Shown in pieces: positions 21,700-34,925 of a stretch of 64,000 nucleotides of DNA (position 1 is the first letter of the stretch; each line of letters opens with the position of its first letter). Below the pieces are notes generated by a model, which made no database searches, was not told the DNA's origin, and saw only the letters and a list, made by a program, of their open reading frames with translations. Both the position numbers and the translations under genes were made by a program. The stretch covers positions 3,269,663-3,333,662 of the forward strand of contig LS997567.1 in the NCBI GenBank assembly GCA_000469685.2, read 5' to 3'. Source of the DNA: Haemonchus contortus. Taxonomy: Eukaryota > Nematoda > Chromadorea > Rhabditida > Trichostrongylidae.

Positions 21700-23783
21700 A
21701 TAACTGGAATGACCCACACACAATGACAGTTAGGAAAAGTCGTAATTCTCGTAATTCGTAAAAAAGTTCTCGTAATTCTCTGATATATCAATTTATTTCC
21801 TTCCTGTCGAATGTATCGTGCAGGAGTGAACAGAAGATGTAGAATCCTATCCTAAGAAGTTCACCTCCTCCTGGGATGGTATTCAGTGCAGTTGTGAATT
21901 ACCAAGAAACAGAATAGCCAAAGCAGAATCAAAAACCTTATCCATTAACCGATTGTGAACAATAAATTATTTCAGTGTGGTTGAATATGAACAATAAATT
22001 ATTTCACCATGAACACACAGAAAACCGGCCAATGCAGTTTTGAACGAGCTGACTCTTTGATCAACAGAGGATGAAGGGTTGTGCGTGTAGGCTGAATGGT
22101 TGTCTAGGTCTGATACTGTATTAGTTCAAACCCAGGCTCATTCGAACTTGCCAGCGCTTCGCTACGGGGCAAAAACTTCTGGCCACTGTTGGGACAAAGG
22201 TAATCAACCGAATCCCTAGTGAACTTCAAGCCATGGGGCTTGTAAGGGAAGAAGTCCCTACAATAGCTCCGACGGGCATTTGACCTGGAACGTCAAGTAT
22301 GAAAAATGTAAAAGAGTGTCTAGATATAAAAGTAAGAAGTAATATGAAAAACGGATGAATTCAAATTTTGAGACTATTATCTTAGTAATTAATGAAGCAG
22401 AAACCGAAAAAAGGTGGTCTAGCTCCACTTGATAGAAAATAAGATGAATGGGCCCTAGTGGGTTCACGAAACAGGGGAAACCACGAGCAAAACGCTTTAA
22501 TACAAATAATACGGGAAGGGTTACTGTAAAGCAATTAAAATGAATGAACCACTTAAAGAAAGCACATCAGTATGATAATAAAATGAAAGCCTGGCAGTAA
22601 AATAGTATGGAGACATATTACTTGCTCATCACCTGGTAACTGGTTTTTCTACTAGTTACAGCATTTGAAGCAGCCCTAAATAGCCCTTAGACCCTACTTT
22701 CAATAAGTTTCGTTGCATAATGTGAAGTCAACAAAATGGCTCAAACTGGAGTCGATCACGTAACCGAACATCACGTGCGGCTTGTGTTGACACATGCCCC
22801 CGGTCACGTAAGCCTTCGAAAATCGGTGTTTCTCCGTCATCCCACCCCCTTTCGCCCTTCCTGATTTGGTTCTTTGAATCTAACCTTTACGGGTGCTACA
22901 TGGACGGGTAAAACAGTAATCAACAATTCCTAAGACTTCGGACACTTCCAATTAGTAGTGAATCTCAATGCATCCAAAGCCATGGCGCATCCAGAGAGTC
23001 TGCAGCCATAGGGAGGTGGAGGGAGAGATCTTCTGGATAAGTGAAGCAATCGCACACAGACTAGCTTTCAGCGAAATGACCGACGAAATGAATTTTTCAA
23101 TAACACGCGGTGGAGGGGGTTGTTCCACCTGAATGCGTTAGCATGGTTTGAATTTTCCATGATTTTTGGAAAAACAGCGATTCACTTCACAGCAGAAGAT
23201 ATCTTAACAAGTAATTAAAAAGATGTAACTCAATTAAAATATAGGCCTTGTAGGACACGAACCCAGGAGGCATCTGGCTTGATAATCTGGTGTCTCCATG
23301 AAAGCCTTGAGTGCCAACAAATACACCCTTCCGATTTCCCGAAATCTCGCACTGCGGGAGCCCAACCCATTCCCGGTAGCTCCGCCTATCGCTCTACAAA
23401 TGTTTGACTATAAACTTCTAAGATGGGTCCTTTCTATAAGTTATGAATAACACTGTACTCTTATACTGCTCCTGTATTTTCGAGACGATTATAATTATGA
23501 CCTTCAAAAATTTGTATTAATACCATGAAAACCCTGTTCTAAACGTGCTGAGCACACTAGTTCCACCCACAGCACAAACTCCGCCCACATGAAGCAATAA
23601 AATCAAATTAACGCTCAATATGGTATACATTGCAATTTCGACGTTGAACCTCATGCAAAACATGCACTTTTCGATTTTTTTGGGAGTACACGTTCACATC
23701 GCTGACGCATCGGTGCAATCGAAGAACGAATGCACCCAAAACGTTGCAAGCCGGGTGCACACCGGAGACGACGGTGCACTTAC
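21700..23783. other. No gene assigned
   Basis: AT-rich, with a duplicated GAACAATAAATTATTTCA near 21958-22006 and a degenerate SINE-like stretch near 22090-22200. Further exons of the minus-strand gene at 23784 are expected downstream in this interval, but I could not identify them. Confidence 0.3.
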
Positions 23784-24031
23784 CAGTCTATGTCAATATT
23801 CATCTTATCTAAGTCATGAGTCAGTATGTCAAGAGGAATAGCATACAGCAAGGATTCAATCGCCTCGAATGAATATGGTCTATCATATATCTCGTGAAAA
23901 ATTAATTTGAATTCGTGGAAACAGTGAATCTTGAAAAACTCATTCGGAAGTCCATCGCAATGCACGAAAACCTGCAGATGAACAAATTCAAGTTCATTTT
24001 CTTCTTTAATAGTTGGAAAGTCTCTGTCAAA
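23784..24031 (-). CDS. Probable internal exon, unrecognised protein
   Basis: A 248-nt exon with a TTTGTATCAG acceptor and a consensus GTAAGT donor, phase 0 in and phase 2 out. The 82 codons show no stop and have real-protein composition: ELEFVHLQVFVHCDGLP, then a His/Phe-rich FKIHCFHEFKLIFHEIYDRP, then SLLYAIPLDILTHDLDKM. I do not recognise the family. Alternation of hydrophobic and charged residues suggests a folded globular domain. The companion exon upstream is probably 25313-25263; downstream exons were not found. Confidence 0.55.
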
Positions 24032-25262
24032 CTGATACAAATTGGCTAAAGAGGGTAGTACCATTACCAAACGTATCGCCCGATGATCGGTACCGGATCG
24101 AATGGATCAATACTCGCCTATAACAACCAAGATTTGCGCCCCTCCCCTCGAGATCGATCACTTTCCACTCGGCTGAGGGGATACATGAGATGACTTTTTC
24201 ATTGGCTGGATCCTGCAGTTCATTGTATAGGCCACATGCTCTTCCAAAGGCCCCTGAGATTTTGAACAAAGTCAAGGAGGGGGGCGCATCCCACAAACGG
24301 TATTGTACAACGACTGAAAACTTTCCAAGACAATTATGATCACGCCCTCCAGAAATTTGTATTGTGAAAGAATAAATGTATTGAGTAATAATGTAATAAA
24401 TGAGGTTCGTATGGATGCCGAAATAAATGTTCTGATCCAGTAGTTCTCTCAAAAAAAAAACCCGGTTTTCTGGTATCCCAATACATAACAGACATAAAAA
24501 TTGATCTATTTAGGCGAAGTAAACGTAACTAGTTACATTTGAAACATAATGATAATACGAATGGTAATCATTACTACAATGAATATGAGAGCTGCGCGAT
24601 AACGAAACGGTGGAATGGATTGGGGGACGACGGCGGTTGATGATAGACGATGGTCGATCGTCCCTCTGTCGCCCCTCTCAATTTCAGTGTATTTAGCCGA
24701 TTGATTCGATGATGGCAACAACAGGCCCTTCTGTTACTAGTGCATCCACTGTACCAGTTTGTCAACTTCTCCCAAGAAAATTTGGTAAACAAAGTGAGGA
24801 GAATGGTCTGTAAATTGGTGACCATTTCTCGACGGCCCCGGAGTGGAGCAGTGGGACGGCCTGCTCGCAGAATCTGATGGGAGTCATCAAGTGAACCTCA
24901 AATCCTATTCGTATGGCCAATATACCAGGGATAAAGTAGCAATATGACTTTTTGATGGTAACCACAAAGTAATGAATCGCAGTACAGTACTGTAAGAATA
25001 AATACACGTAAGAAAAAAAATGATAAACAGATTTTCGAAAACGTCGTTGGCTATTCTGAAAGGACCATAGCCGTCAGAGGCCAGATGGGCTTCAAAACCA
25101 TGACATATGTGGCGCGTCCTCGATCTTCGATCGTTCACTTTGGGTGTCCTCCGAATTTCGTTGGTTGCGTGAGTCGTAGCACTCCAAAGGCTGACCTCTT
25201 GAGAGCGAAATAGCAGCTCGAAATCATGCTCACCCAGATCCAGATTCCCACTACATACTTAC

Positions 25263-25313
25263 GGTTAGCCAAGCCCAAACCTGGCAGAGGGGAATTCTAC
25301 CAGACACAATTCC
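25263..25313 (-). CDS. Probable small exon upstream of the 24-kb exon
   Basis: A 51-nt open segment with a consensus GTAAGTATG donor and a TCTCAAG acceptor, phase 0 at both ends. It translates as GIVSGRIPLCQVWAWLT and would join the exon at 24031 in phase. The AAG acceptor and small size keep this tentative. Confidence 0.35.
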
Positions 25314-28000
25314 CTTGAGATTGGTAAAAAGGTGAAAGTAAAAAGGTAGTCTTGGAGAGGAGATGGGAGGCTACAAATGGAGCAACCCTGAAAAGGGCAG
25401 GGTAAAGAAGAACTGCAAGTAAATATTATCTATGGCGTTTTGAAGAAGCTATCAAGGATTTCTAGTGCTTAAGCATTATATACTATACTACTATATTACT
25501 TATATAGAAAGTAAAAAAAGTAGGAAGCAGTCCCAGGAAGGAGGGCGAAGAGCTGCGTGTGAGGCAAGATGAACAACTTCAAAAGGTTGTGGAGAAGAAG
25601 TGCTGCTCCTGTGCTGGGGTACTGTGATGTCCTCAAAGCAGTTACCAAGGACCTGGCGAGCATTCCGCACTTATAATCATTTGGGTGCTGGGAAAAAGAG
25701 CCAATTAGGGCGACACTGGGATGAGCCATTCACACGAATCTCCTGAAACCGCGGAGACCTTTCAGTAGGTATTTGTTCTACCCATTGATATTTACAGAAG
25801 TCATGTTCATACAAATCGTGTTGAGTCCTCTCGAACAGCCCTGGTGCCATTTTTCTGGCTCTGAAACCTTTAAGCCTCTACGTGGATGAAATATGATTGA
25901 GAAACCATCCAGGTCTCACGATCGAAGTAGTAGTTCTTATTCAATTGCAGTACTTCATTGCCTTTTCACGAAGGATTTCGGATAATTTAGAGGCATGCGA
26001 TATGACACAACAGTTTGGTAAACTGGTTCGTGTTTTGGTCGATCCAAAAGTTCAAGTTGCGCTTGCAAGAATAGTCTCATAATTGCTGTTCGACACAGCG
26101 AACCAGAATGACTTACTTGGTCCCTCTTCCATTTTACCAGTAATACCATGGATTATTTTGGGCAATTTTCGAGAGCACCGCTGACTAATTCCCGACATGC
26201 AAACACGCATGGCTCCTGTGCCAAATATCATTCCGTCACTAATAAGTCGGTTTTTGCCCCCAAATATTCTTGTTTATCATTCGTCTCCACTCATGCTGGC
26301 TCAAGTAGATGAGTTTCTGAATACTAGTATTTTATCCTTTGTTATCATAATGTTGTCTTTTGTTGGATGAACTATGAGCGTCCATTTCCTGATTAACTCC
26401 CTAGGCTAATGCGCAAAATTCGAGTGTCCCGACAGGAAATTTGGCGCAAATGCGGAAGCTACAGTACCTTTTAAACTTTCTATCGAAAAATACAATTTCC
26501 GATAACTAATCCGGAAAAAAAGCTTGCATTGGAACAATGTGGTGCCCCCAATAAGCTGAGAAGCGTAGGGGAGCTTATATGCCACACCAAGCATCATACG
26601 GCTCCGAACATGTTCTGGGGAAGGCGGTTTTCGACCACGCCCTCACCTCTAAAGTATTCGCCCAAAGATGCTAATTCCACGATATGTTTTTGAAATTTGT
26701 TGACCGAATTCCATCACGAGGAGCATCAAATGCGGCCTATATCCACTAGCAAGTATATGAGAGAGCCTTCTGAGAGCGATAAGCCCGATAAACATTTCCA
26801 ATTCTTTTCTAAATCTTGTGAAACTAACGGGAACTGGCATGCCACGATTCCCTTACCGATAGAGGAATCACTTGGTTTCTATAATTCCTCTGAATTCCAT
26901 AGAGGGCTCTGAAGACTGTTCTTCTTGAGCCTGCTCATTCAAGTGAGTTAAGCGATCTACTCGGGGCTCTCCCAGAATTCAAAGAGCTCAAGGTGTCAAA
27001 ATAAAGCTAACGAATAGATGTTATGTGGTCTGTTTAGTAGCGTAGCGGATTACTCTCTACTCTATCCACGGCCCTCCCTCCTCTGCCATGACGAAAACAA
27101 CCCATTTGTCAAACGTACGTGCACTTCTTCATCCACACTGCGCATTGTACATACTGCCTCATTATGTGATTATGTTCTCGTACAATATTGTTTTAATATA
27201 CTGGTATATACTAATTAATACTGGTAGAGTTGAACCTTACTAAAAGAAAAAGCTACTAGAAGCAGTAACTCCAAGGCCCGAGCCTCTCGGATAGCCAGGA
27301 ATCAAGGCCAAGAGACTCCGGCCTTGAAATTCGCGCACTGGTAGATTGACCCATGGAATTTCCTGGCCGTTATTTGATCTCATTCTTTGGTCGCGATCTC
27401 TTTTCAACATCCTACTAGTTTTTGAAAATCTCTGAAATTGAAATCCTCGAGTCTGTCACCATGGTGCAGCGGAAGATCTTCAAAACCTAGTGGTAAGAAC
27501 AATTCCGAAAGAAACCCGTAGGCTCCGTTTTATAACTCAGTAATGCGTTGTTAGGAAGTTGTAACCAAGCAAACGATACTTCGCTGGCTGCTTTCCTGCA
27601 ATGGAATATAGAAATTGAGTTAGTTACCGCTTTGGCTAGTTTTCGTTCGCCAAGTCAACCTCTCGTTCGTAGGCCCGAATTTCAACCGAGTTCATGACTA
27701 CTCCTAAAAAAGAGTTCACCATTCCGTAGTGCAGGTGAACATCCTTACCATGTCATACGGTATGACATAGGAAATAGAATTTTGCCAAGGAACTGACAAT
27801 TCTGAACTATTCATATGTCTTCTATATCAGCCCAGTGTAAGGGCCATTTGTCTCCGTTTCAATTTGTCTAAACTTGGTGTTTTGTTGCATCTTTATTTGA
27901 TGTACTGCCTCTATTTATTCTTTTCTCAAAATCACAGTGCAGCTGTTATTTTTGCAGTTTGCTTGAATCTACATTTATAACAAGTAATCTTGCTGATGAT
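25314..28000. other. No gene assigned
   Basis: A plus-strand open frame at 26697-26912 has plausible composition (DKPDKHFQFFSKSCETNGNW) but no start, acceptor or domain that I could confirm. The rest shows nothing supportable. Confidence 0.3.
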
Positions 28001-28004
28001 GAGG

Positions 28005-28240
28005 TGGCGTAGTAACAAGCGACGCAATACCACACACACATGGTCCTAGGATTGAATCCTGTGTAGAACTAGCCCGGACCACCAAGGCTTACATCGGTCT
28101 ATTGACACCAGACCCCTCTAAATGGATAGTGCTTTGATTTGTGCATCAACTCGCTACAGCAGTTCTCTATATGGCCCGCCTACGTATTCAAACGCCACCA
28201 TGATTCTGAGTGGAAGTCGAGGATGCGGCGCATCCCAGAA
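28005..28240 (+). repeat. SINE copy with tRNA-like head
   Basis: Begins with a GGTGGCGTAG A-box-like segment and a GGATTGAATCC B-box-like segment. The body (GACCACCAAGGCTTACATCGG) and tail (ATTCAAACGCCACCATGATTCTGAGTGG) of the SINE family follow. The middle is partly rearranged. Confidence 0.7.
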
Positions 28241-31200
28241 CCGGAGTGACCAGTCCTCAGAGATCATGTTTTGTAATTTAAAACAAAGTCTTCTGGATCG
28301 CTCAAAAAAGATTACTGGTATGAAAAGTGTACATCGTAATCTGTCATGCAGGGGCGTGCCAATAGTATCGCCTACGACTTCGGACCAAGCATCCCACCCC
28401 TTCCCAGATCGGTATCATTTATTCGTTATGTAGCTGTCGTACGTATGTTTACCTGCTTCAATTAACACTATGAATTGTAGCCTCAATGGTATCGAATGCC
28501 ACTGTCATACTCCCCATTTGTGTGGAATGACATCAATTTGTTTACTCTACTTTACTTCTCATACGTCTGGCTGTTTGAGCGTTTCATTCCTCTGAGAAAG
28601 AGGTATCTGTACAAATGTTCTTCTAATCAAACAGCTCCACATCTTCGTTTACTAGCCAATCGTTCCAAGACCCAGTCAGGGAAGGAGAGAGTTCTGGTAG
28701 TATGGTAGTAGTACTAGAAAAGAACCATTCAAAGGGACCGATCGAAGCAGTTTCTTGTCTGCGAATGTTATCCAAGAGGGCTTGAATTTGGGTAAGACGA
28801 AGTAGCTCAACTTCGTGATTTGATGTTATCTTTCATTTCCGATTTGACCTAACCAGACGGGCACTGGTGGTGTTGTGCTAGACTGCAGATTCACAAGTTT
28901 ACTGCTATAAATCAAAGCAACACGTCGGGCTCCCAACGGAAATGTTTTGGTTCCGCGTTCTCTTAGCTTTGCACGTTGCTTTATCGATAAAGGCAGTAAT
29001 CCATTGGCTGCAGTGGGACCAAACTTCTCATGTTGTCTGAATCATTTCGAAAATTTTTGAATAATTCTAGCACATGGCTTGAAAATCTATCCATGCAACG
29101 GTCTCAAGGTTAGGGACCAATTATTTTCCACTTTGAACGTTCCAATCCTGACTTTCTTTCGCTTCCTAGTTTTTGTTTCATATTTAGCGGCCTAAACGAA
29201 GAAAACAGATAGGTATTTAATTATATTTATTTACTTATTAATTAAAATTAATACCCATAATACATGGCTTGTAAACCTAACTACGCGACTTATGAACTAA
29301 TTATTTTTTATCTCGAGTGTTTCAATTTTTGCCCCTCCTTTCTTTCGTTCTTCAGTTTTTTGTCCATAATCAAAGGACAAAACGAAAATTGCTCACTTTA
29401 TACTACGAACTTATTAAATCATTTAATTTTTACGAGCACAAAACTTATTTATTCTTTCACTCTGCTGTAGTGTAGATTCTAACGTATTCTGAAAGAGCAA
29501 ATAATATGTCCCAGTTGATCGCCTCTCGCCCTAAATATTACCATATAATTATATCTGCTTCTATTTATTTTGATATTTTATACTTTGTTTAATTTGTGGC
29601 ATATTTATATTTATATATGCCATAGTTATAGCGCCTTCATCCATTCAATCGCATCCATTTTATAAGTGGTTTAATAGCACGGCTTACTCTAGGAGGGAGC
29701 GATCAATATCTGTCGTTCTATTTATATTGTCGTATTTGACATATCGGCATTGGCACAACAATGCCTATTGGGGATTCCTTTGGAGTGAACGATATTGCTG
29801 GTGGTCTTCCAATGAAAAAAAAAATAACTCAAAAAAATCTTATAACTCGCTCAACATTATGTTCATATGGATTTAGAAGGTCACAAACCCTCTGTAATGG
29901 TTGCATATGTTCAAAAGAGACCACAACAACCTGGCAATGGTCAGAATCCCCTTTGATGCGCCTTGCACTCTCCTTTCACCTTTCAGAATTGTGGCAACCT
30001 TGGGATGCTTTCTTGTCAACGACCTCAGTAAGGAGAAGGCGGATGATAAAATTACATTCACATTAATATTGCAGGTAGAAATTCCATTGAGGTAGTTTGT
30101 CTTGAGGCCTGACGACTCAGAAGTTGGAATTATTACTCTAAGTTGAAAGTTAGTAACAGCTTTTTCCTTGTTGCATTCAAAGGCCTACATCGTTTTTTGC
30201 TTTGAGTTGCATTTAATTAGTGTTATTGTCAAGAAAATAGTTACTGTTAACATCTCAGTTACTCTATTCATGTTGAATACATGTAATTAGCCAAAGTAAT
30301 CTCATCCAACGTGAATCACATGAAGCTTTCTTGCAGCGATTGCAACAAATAAGCATGGCCAGAATTTCTGGAAGCGTATGATGAAACTGGGAATTTTTCT
30401 TTTTCCCTTCAGTCTCCTCTTTTTTTCTCACTTAAAAGAACGATTTAAGTGGTTTCGTATAGGAAAGGGTGATTATATAGCTACCCAACATACGGGACAA
30501 CATAAGTTATTTCTAGTTATTGCGACGCTTCCGTGCATTTTTTAAAAATTCCATCTCCTTCTCTTTGTTTGTGAAAGTTATAGTGAGCAATTAAAGTAAC
30601 AATCTCATTAATATAAGTAAAACTTAATATAATATAATATTGTTATGCTTCTTATGAACGTTTATGCTCAATCAACAATGGTTGAACAGAATGCTTTACA
30701 AGTTGCCTTTTACTGGAAAAGGTCAGCGAAAGAAAAGGCATTCAGATTACTTCCTAGAAACTTAATAAATTTTATATGAACCTGCCCTTGTAGCAATCAA
30801 CAGCTTAGAAAATGGGTGCATTCCTTCAGTCCGAACTAGGAAGTTCAGTCCTCAATCAGCTGGATGGGATACCGCTGTGCTAACAGAGCATGGCCCGGGC
30901 AATAACCGGTCAGGTTTAGCTCATTTATTTCTCAGTGATCTGGGATTTTTATTCCAAAAATCAAACTACTGCCATTTAACTTTTGCTCATGCTTTCAAAA
31001 GCCATAACTTGAGGTGTATTTGAATCAAAAAAGCTATGAAGGTTGTTTTGGAAGGCATAGGTGCAGACTCGTAGGCCTAGGGGATGGGAGCTCATTGAAA
31101 AGGCCCAATATGTAGGCATCCAACTGCTATAAGGTCTTTGAATGGGCATAGACTGCATGGCGTATTCCAGAGCATGACCAAGGTCACATTGACAACAGTT

Positions 31201-32411
31201 CGGCCATTCTTTCTGTCAGCTGCTAGTGAGTATAACGGTTGAGCAAATGAGTGGGTATATAAACAAGCAAATAAATAAATAAACAAGAAAGTAAAGAAAT
31301 AAATAAGTAAATAAATATTAGACATGATTGCTGTCATCATAACTGTTTAGCTGCACCTACAGCATTCTTCACCGAAGATTGATATTTTTCTGGATGTTCT
31401 CCTCTTCCCAGTAGTCATCTAGACACTATTACGGCAGACATACTGTCTTAGGTCTGAACTTCCTGTGACTTACTAGTCAATTAAAGCAGTACTTCCACTT
31501 TTTACGTTATAGTTCCTCATATAAATCCTTCATAATGTGCTGAAGTCATTCGTCTGTTGGGCTCTTTTGGCCCTATTTTCTTATTTGTAGGGAATCAGAA
31601 AAGAATGAAATCAAGAAATCCTTGTTGTTGAGCTGTGCTCTTGTGTTTCACTGTTTTTCATGTTTACCTCCACTATTATTCGAAGGATCACCGCTGATGT
31701 CTCAAAATTCTCAGTTACCCGTTCGCTAGTTCTACATGTAAGGAGGGCTCCAGAATACATTTGTATGGTCCAATTCATAAAAAAGTTTTCAAATTCTCAC
31801 AAAATTTATCTAATTCCCAATTTTTTTCTTGTGAAAGACAAACTCATTTGGGTGAAAGCACCTCCAAACAAGACGTAGCTTTTTGGTCATCGGACCCGCC
31901 TACCTTGAAGACCCCGCCCTCTTTTTCCACGATCAGAAGAACAAGTTACGTTTTGATGTATAGGAGTGCTAGTAAAGCTTCTCTGTATTGCCGAGTTTCA
32001 ACTGGTCATGAAGCAGTTTTACTATTAGGCAAATGAAAAAAATATGGCCCATTGTCATCGGTTACATAGTCAAACTCGATATTCAATGACGATGGAATCC
32101 TGAGAGGATTATGTTCTCCTGAAAATCAGTCCTTATGAATTTATGGAAAGAGCTGTTGAGTAGTTACATCAGTCGCAAAGCTCTAGATGAGTTTTATTGA
32201 GAAATTAATCCAAAAAGTTCCTCAAGCTACAGCGGCATTTATTCGTGCATGATCTTCAACAAAAATAGATTGTTTGGCATTTTAGTGGTAAAAATTTGTA
32301 TTGTATGACTAGTTCTTGCATGATGTCGTCGTAGCAACAGAAGCGTACAGAAAAGCCTGATATGGCATCCGATTTCATCTGTATATGTCAAGTATGAATG
32401 GTGTTTTGTAC
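28241..32411. other. No gene assigned; simple A/T repeats
   Basis: Long AT-rich interval. A (AAAT)-like tract lies at about 31262-31320. No exon with both good splice sites and protein-like composition was found, although several short open frames exist. Confidence 0.35.
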
Positions 32412-32532
32412 GTGGAACAATGCTTTGAGCCTGCTTTCTCTGGTTACTAGAAGCGTCAGTAATACTAGTAATCCCATTCTGAGTCACACTAGATGAACAG
32501 CCTGGAACTTGTCGTTCCCGACGACAATTCAT
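32412..32532 (-). CDS. Candidate first coding exon, Ser/Thr/Gln-rich
   Basis: From ATG at 32532 the minus strand is open for 40 codons plus one base, ending at a GTACAAA donor. The peptide starts MNCRRERQVPGCSSSVTQNG and continues Ser/Thr/Gln-rich, a composition typical of a regulatory N-terminus. No acceptor was found just upstream, so it would be a first exon. Function unknown. Confidence 0.3.
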
Positions 32533-32998
32533 ATAATGTAGTCAAGCACCACCCCCAACACCATCTCACCCCTCCCCTTGATCCTGAGACATTGAGCGGA
32601 AAATATTCAGAAGATTTGACATTCACCTACAGTTCTCGATTGTTCTTCTCGGAATCTTGAAAGCCCACATCTGCGAGATTTCAAGCCTTGTTAAACAGCA
32701 TATAAGAAAATAGTTAAGTAAGTAATGACAGCTAGGGTCCGGGAACTTCTTCCTGAAGACGGCTCGGGCACACCGCACCCGCCGCGTATCGCAGGATTAC
32801 GATGGCAGATTGGAGCGCGCAATTTGTGAGGTATGGAGTCCATCAATTACTTGAATTGGCTGACCGCTCTCTTAAATTTCAATGCAGTCTTGATCGTCGC
32901 TTACATAGGACAAGTCATTCTAATTAATCAAGTCTAGTAAACATAAAAATGAAAATGAAATAGAAAAATGATCAAATATAATAAAAAAAGAAGGGCAA

Positions 32999-33109
32999 TT
33001 AATGAAAAATTCCGCGTCCTATCGATTGGAGGGGAGGCGGCTGGAGTACGGTAGTTGCAGTGACATTTGCCGCATGCCGCAAGGAGAATGCCGCAATCGG
33101 GGAGAAGTT
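32999..33109 (-). CDS. Candidate terminal exon, frame uncertain
   Basis: A GTGACAG acceptor at 33110 is followed by sequence open in two frames. One ends at TAA (32999-33001) after 36 codons (NFSPIAAFSLRHAANVTATT). The other contains DCGILLAACGKCHCNYRTP and runs into a hydrophobic tail ending at 32934. The second could be a Cys-rich domain with a membrane or GPI-type tail. I cannot choose between them. Confidence 0.3.
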   Translation of the reverse strand, partial: NFSPIAAFSLRHAANVTATTVLQPPPLQSIGRGIFH

Positions 33110-33279
33110 CTGTCACCCATGACTGCTACACCCTCAGCATCCTAGCTTTCTGATCGCTCGCCCTGTGATGAATTTTTTGTGAGCAGAAGTCGCTCATGGA
33201 GCTGATTAAAGTTGGCTTCTAAACCATATATATTGTTAGTCAAATATTAAAATAAAAGGATAAAGTTTTTGGCGTTAAT

Positions 33280-33461
33280 CAATCCCGTCTGAGGGATGCG
33301 CGCCCGCTCTCGACTTCCATTCAGAATCGTAGTGGCGTAATGAGTGCGTGTGTGGCCTATACAATAACTTGCGGTGGCCAGCCGATGTACAAGTCAGTGC
33401 TTTTATCCTCCTAGACAAGTCTGGTACCAATTCACTGACCCCGGAGGGATGGAAGGCTTGC
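33280..33461 (-). repeat. SINE copy lacking its tRNA head
   Basis: Minus-strand SINE body and tail: GGTGGCCAGCCGATGTACAA, ATCCTCCTAGACAAG and GGTACCAATT written on the plus strand. It stops at an A-rich stretch at 33463. Confidence 0.75.
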
Positions 33462-33902
33462 AAAAAAATTAAAATAGTAAATAAAAAATGTTGATGGAAT
33501 AACAGCACTTTTCGGATCCTAGCGATGCAACAAGAGAGCACTGGAGCATATTTGTGTACGTTACACTTATTATTATTATTATCATTTATCATAATTATTT
33601 TCATCCAATCAAAAATGTTTGCTTCCCTCTCATTATCCAGTTACTCTATTGAAGAGCACTTCGTTATTTACTTCGTTGCTTGTTTATTAATGAACAAGTT
33701 CAGCTTCCCAGCTATCATAACCAATAGGATGAGGAGGGGAACCGGGCGAGGCTATGTGCCACTGGCTGTTGGCTATGTGGGCAAATCACCGGCGTTCAAT
33801 GCACATGCAACTCGTTCAGTCCAAATTGTTCCCAGTCAATCCCTGACGTGAACTTCACAAGCCTTTGTTCTCTTTCTATGAGCAGGTTCAATATTGTTGT
33901 TT

Positions 33903-34130
33903 TTACTGAGAATCACCTGCGTCGTTACCAGTAGTGACTAATCTGCAATCGTTTGTCCCTGCCATATGCAAATGTCTACTTTCAGGGAAGTAGGAAGTGA
34001 CAGTGACATTACTATTTGTATGTTCGTATTTTCTTGTATCCATTTCTAAGAGATTCGTATTACTGTACGAATCCAAAATACAACTCCGTTGAGGCATCAC
34101 TTTAGGTACCATTTTGTAGTGAAGTATCAT
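33903..34130 (-). CDS. Candidate coding exon or small ORF (about 75 aa)
   Basis: Open from ATG at 34130, with a second ATG at 34112 in CAAAATGG context, to TAA. Codon choice is protein-like and the peptide is hydrophilic (CILDSYSNTNLLEMDTRKYE, then SYFPESRHLHMAGTNDC). A GTAACG or GTGATT donor near the end would allow splicing instead. No domain recognised. Confidence 0.3.
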   Translation of the reverse strand: MILHYKMVPKVMPQRSCILDSYSNTNLLEMDTRKYEHTNSNVTVTSYFPESRHLHMAGTNDCRLVTTGNDAGDSQ

Positions 34131-34630
34131 AAATGTTGCAGAAATGGATATGAACTGAATGGGCCGTTACCATACCACCCTATATCCAAAGATTAAACCC
34201 ATGATCAACGCCCACCCGGATCAAAAAGAAATCCATTTACTTGGAGTCCGTAATTCCGAGGAGTAGGATCTTGTACCCGAACGCCGTGCCGCTTTCACCG
34301 CACCCGCAAGTCGTTGGAGTGGGTAAGCTGTGAGGGTGAAGTTCAAGTTCCCAGTGTGGTTGGCAACAGTAATTGTCGCGTGCATGCTTGCGACCGTGGG
34401 AATCGGGTTCAAAGTCCGCCATATCAGTACCAATACTGTTTGTGAAGTTAAAACTTCCACTTGTACACTGGTCGGCCCTCGCTAGTCGTTGTGCCCGATT
34501 ACGGGGGCGAACTCCAGCAACGGCTTTCTCATAAACTATTTCTCATAAAAAGATATCTTTTCCTTCTCTATTCTCCCCTTGTAAATCAAACACTTGTTTA
34601 GGTAACAATACAATCAATAGAAATAAACAC

Positions 34631-34925
34631 TTGGGTGGGCGGTGTATCGCTCTGCAAACCACTTACACACAGTCATGGTCCCAAGGTCAAATCCCGAATC
34701 GATTCTTGCCTAGGCCTACCAACGTTCCTGTCCCTCGGTTAATTGGTACCAGACTCGTCTGGAAGGATAAAAACGCCGACCTGTACATCGTCAGGCCGCC
34801 GCGATTCAAGGCCTAGGCTAAATACCCACTTCAATCGCCGCTACGCTCCTTAATGGAAGTCGAATGCGGGGCGCATCTCTCTAAAGGGATTCTTCAGTGC
34901 CTGAAGACTTAGAACTCTATTTATT
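34631..34925 (+). repeat. Near full-length tRNA-derived SINE
   Basis: This is among the most complete copies in the window. The order is a tRNA-like head (GGGCGGTGTATCGCTCTGC, then GGTCAAATCCCG as B box), CCTGTCCCTCGGTTAATTGG, CCAGACTCGTCTGGAAGGAT, a CGACCTGTACATCGTC segment, and the tail AATGCGGGGCGCATC. At least eight related copies or fragments lie in this window on both strands. Confidence 0.8.
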
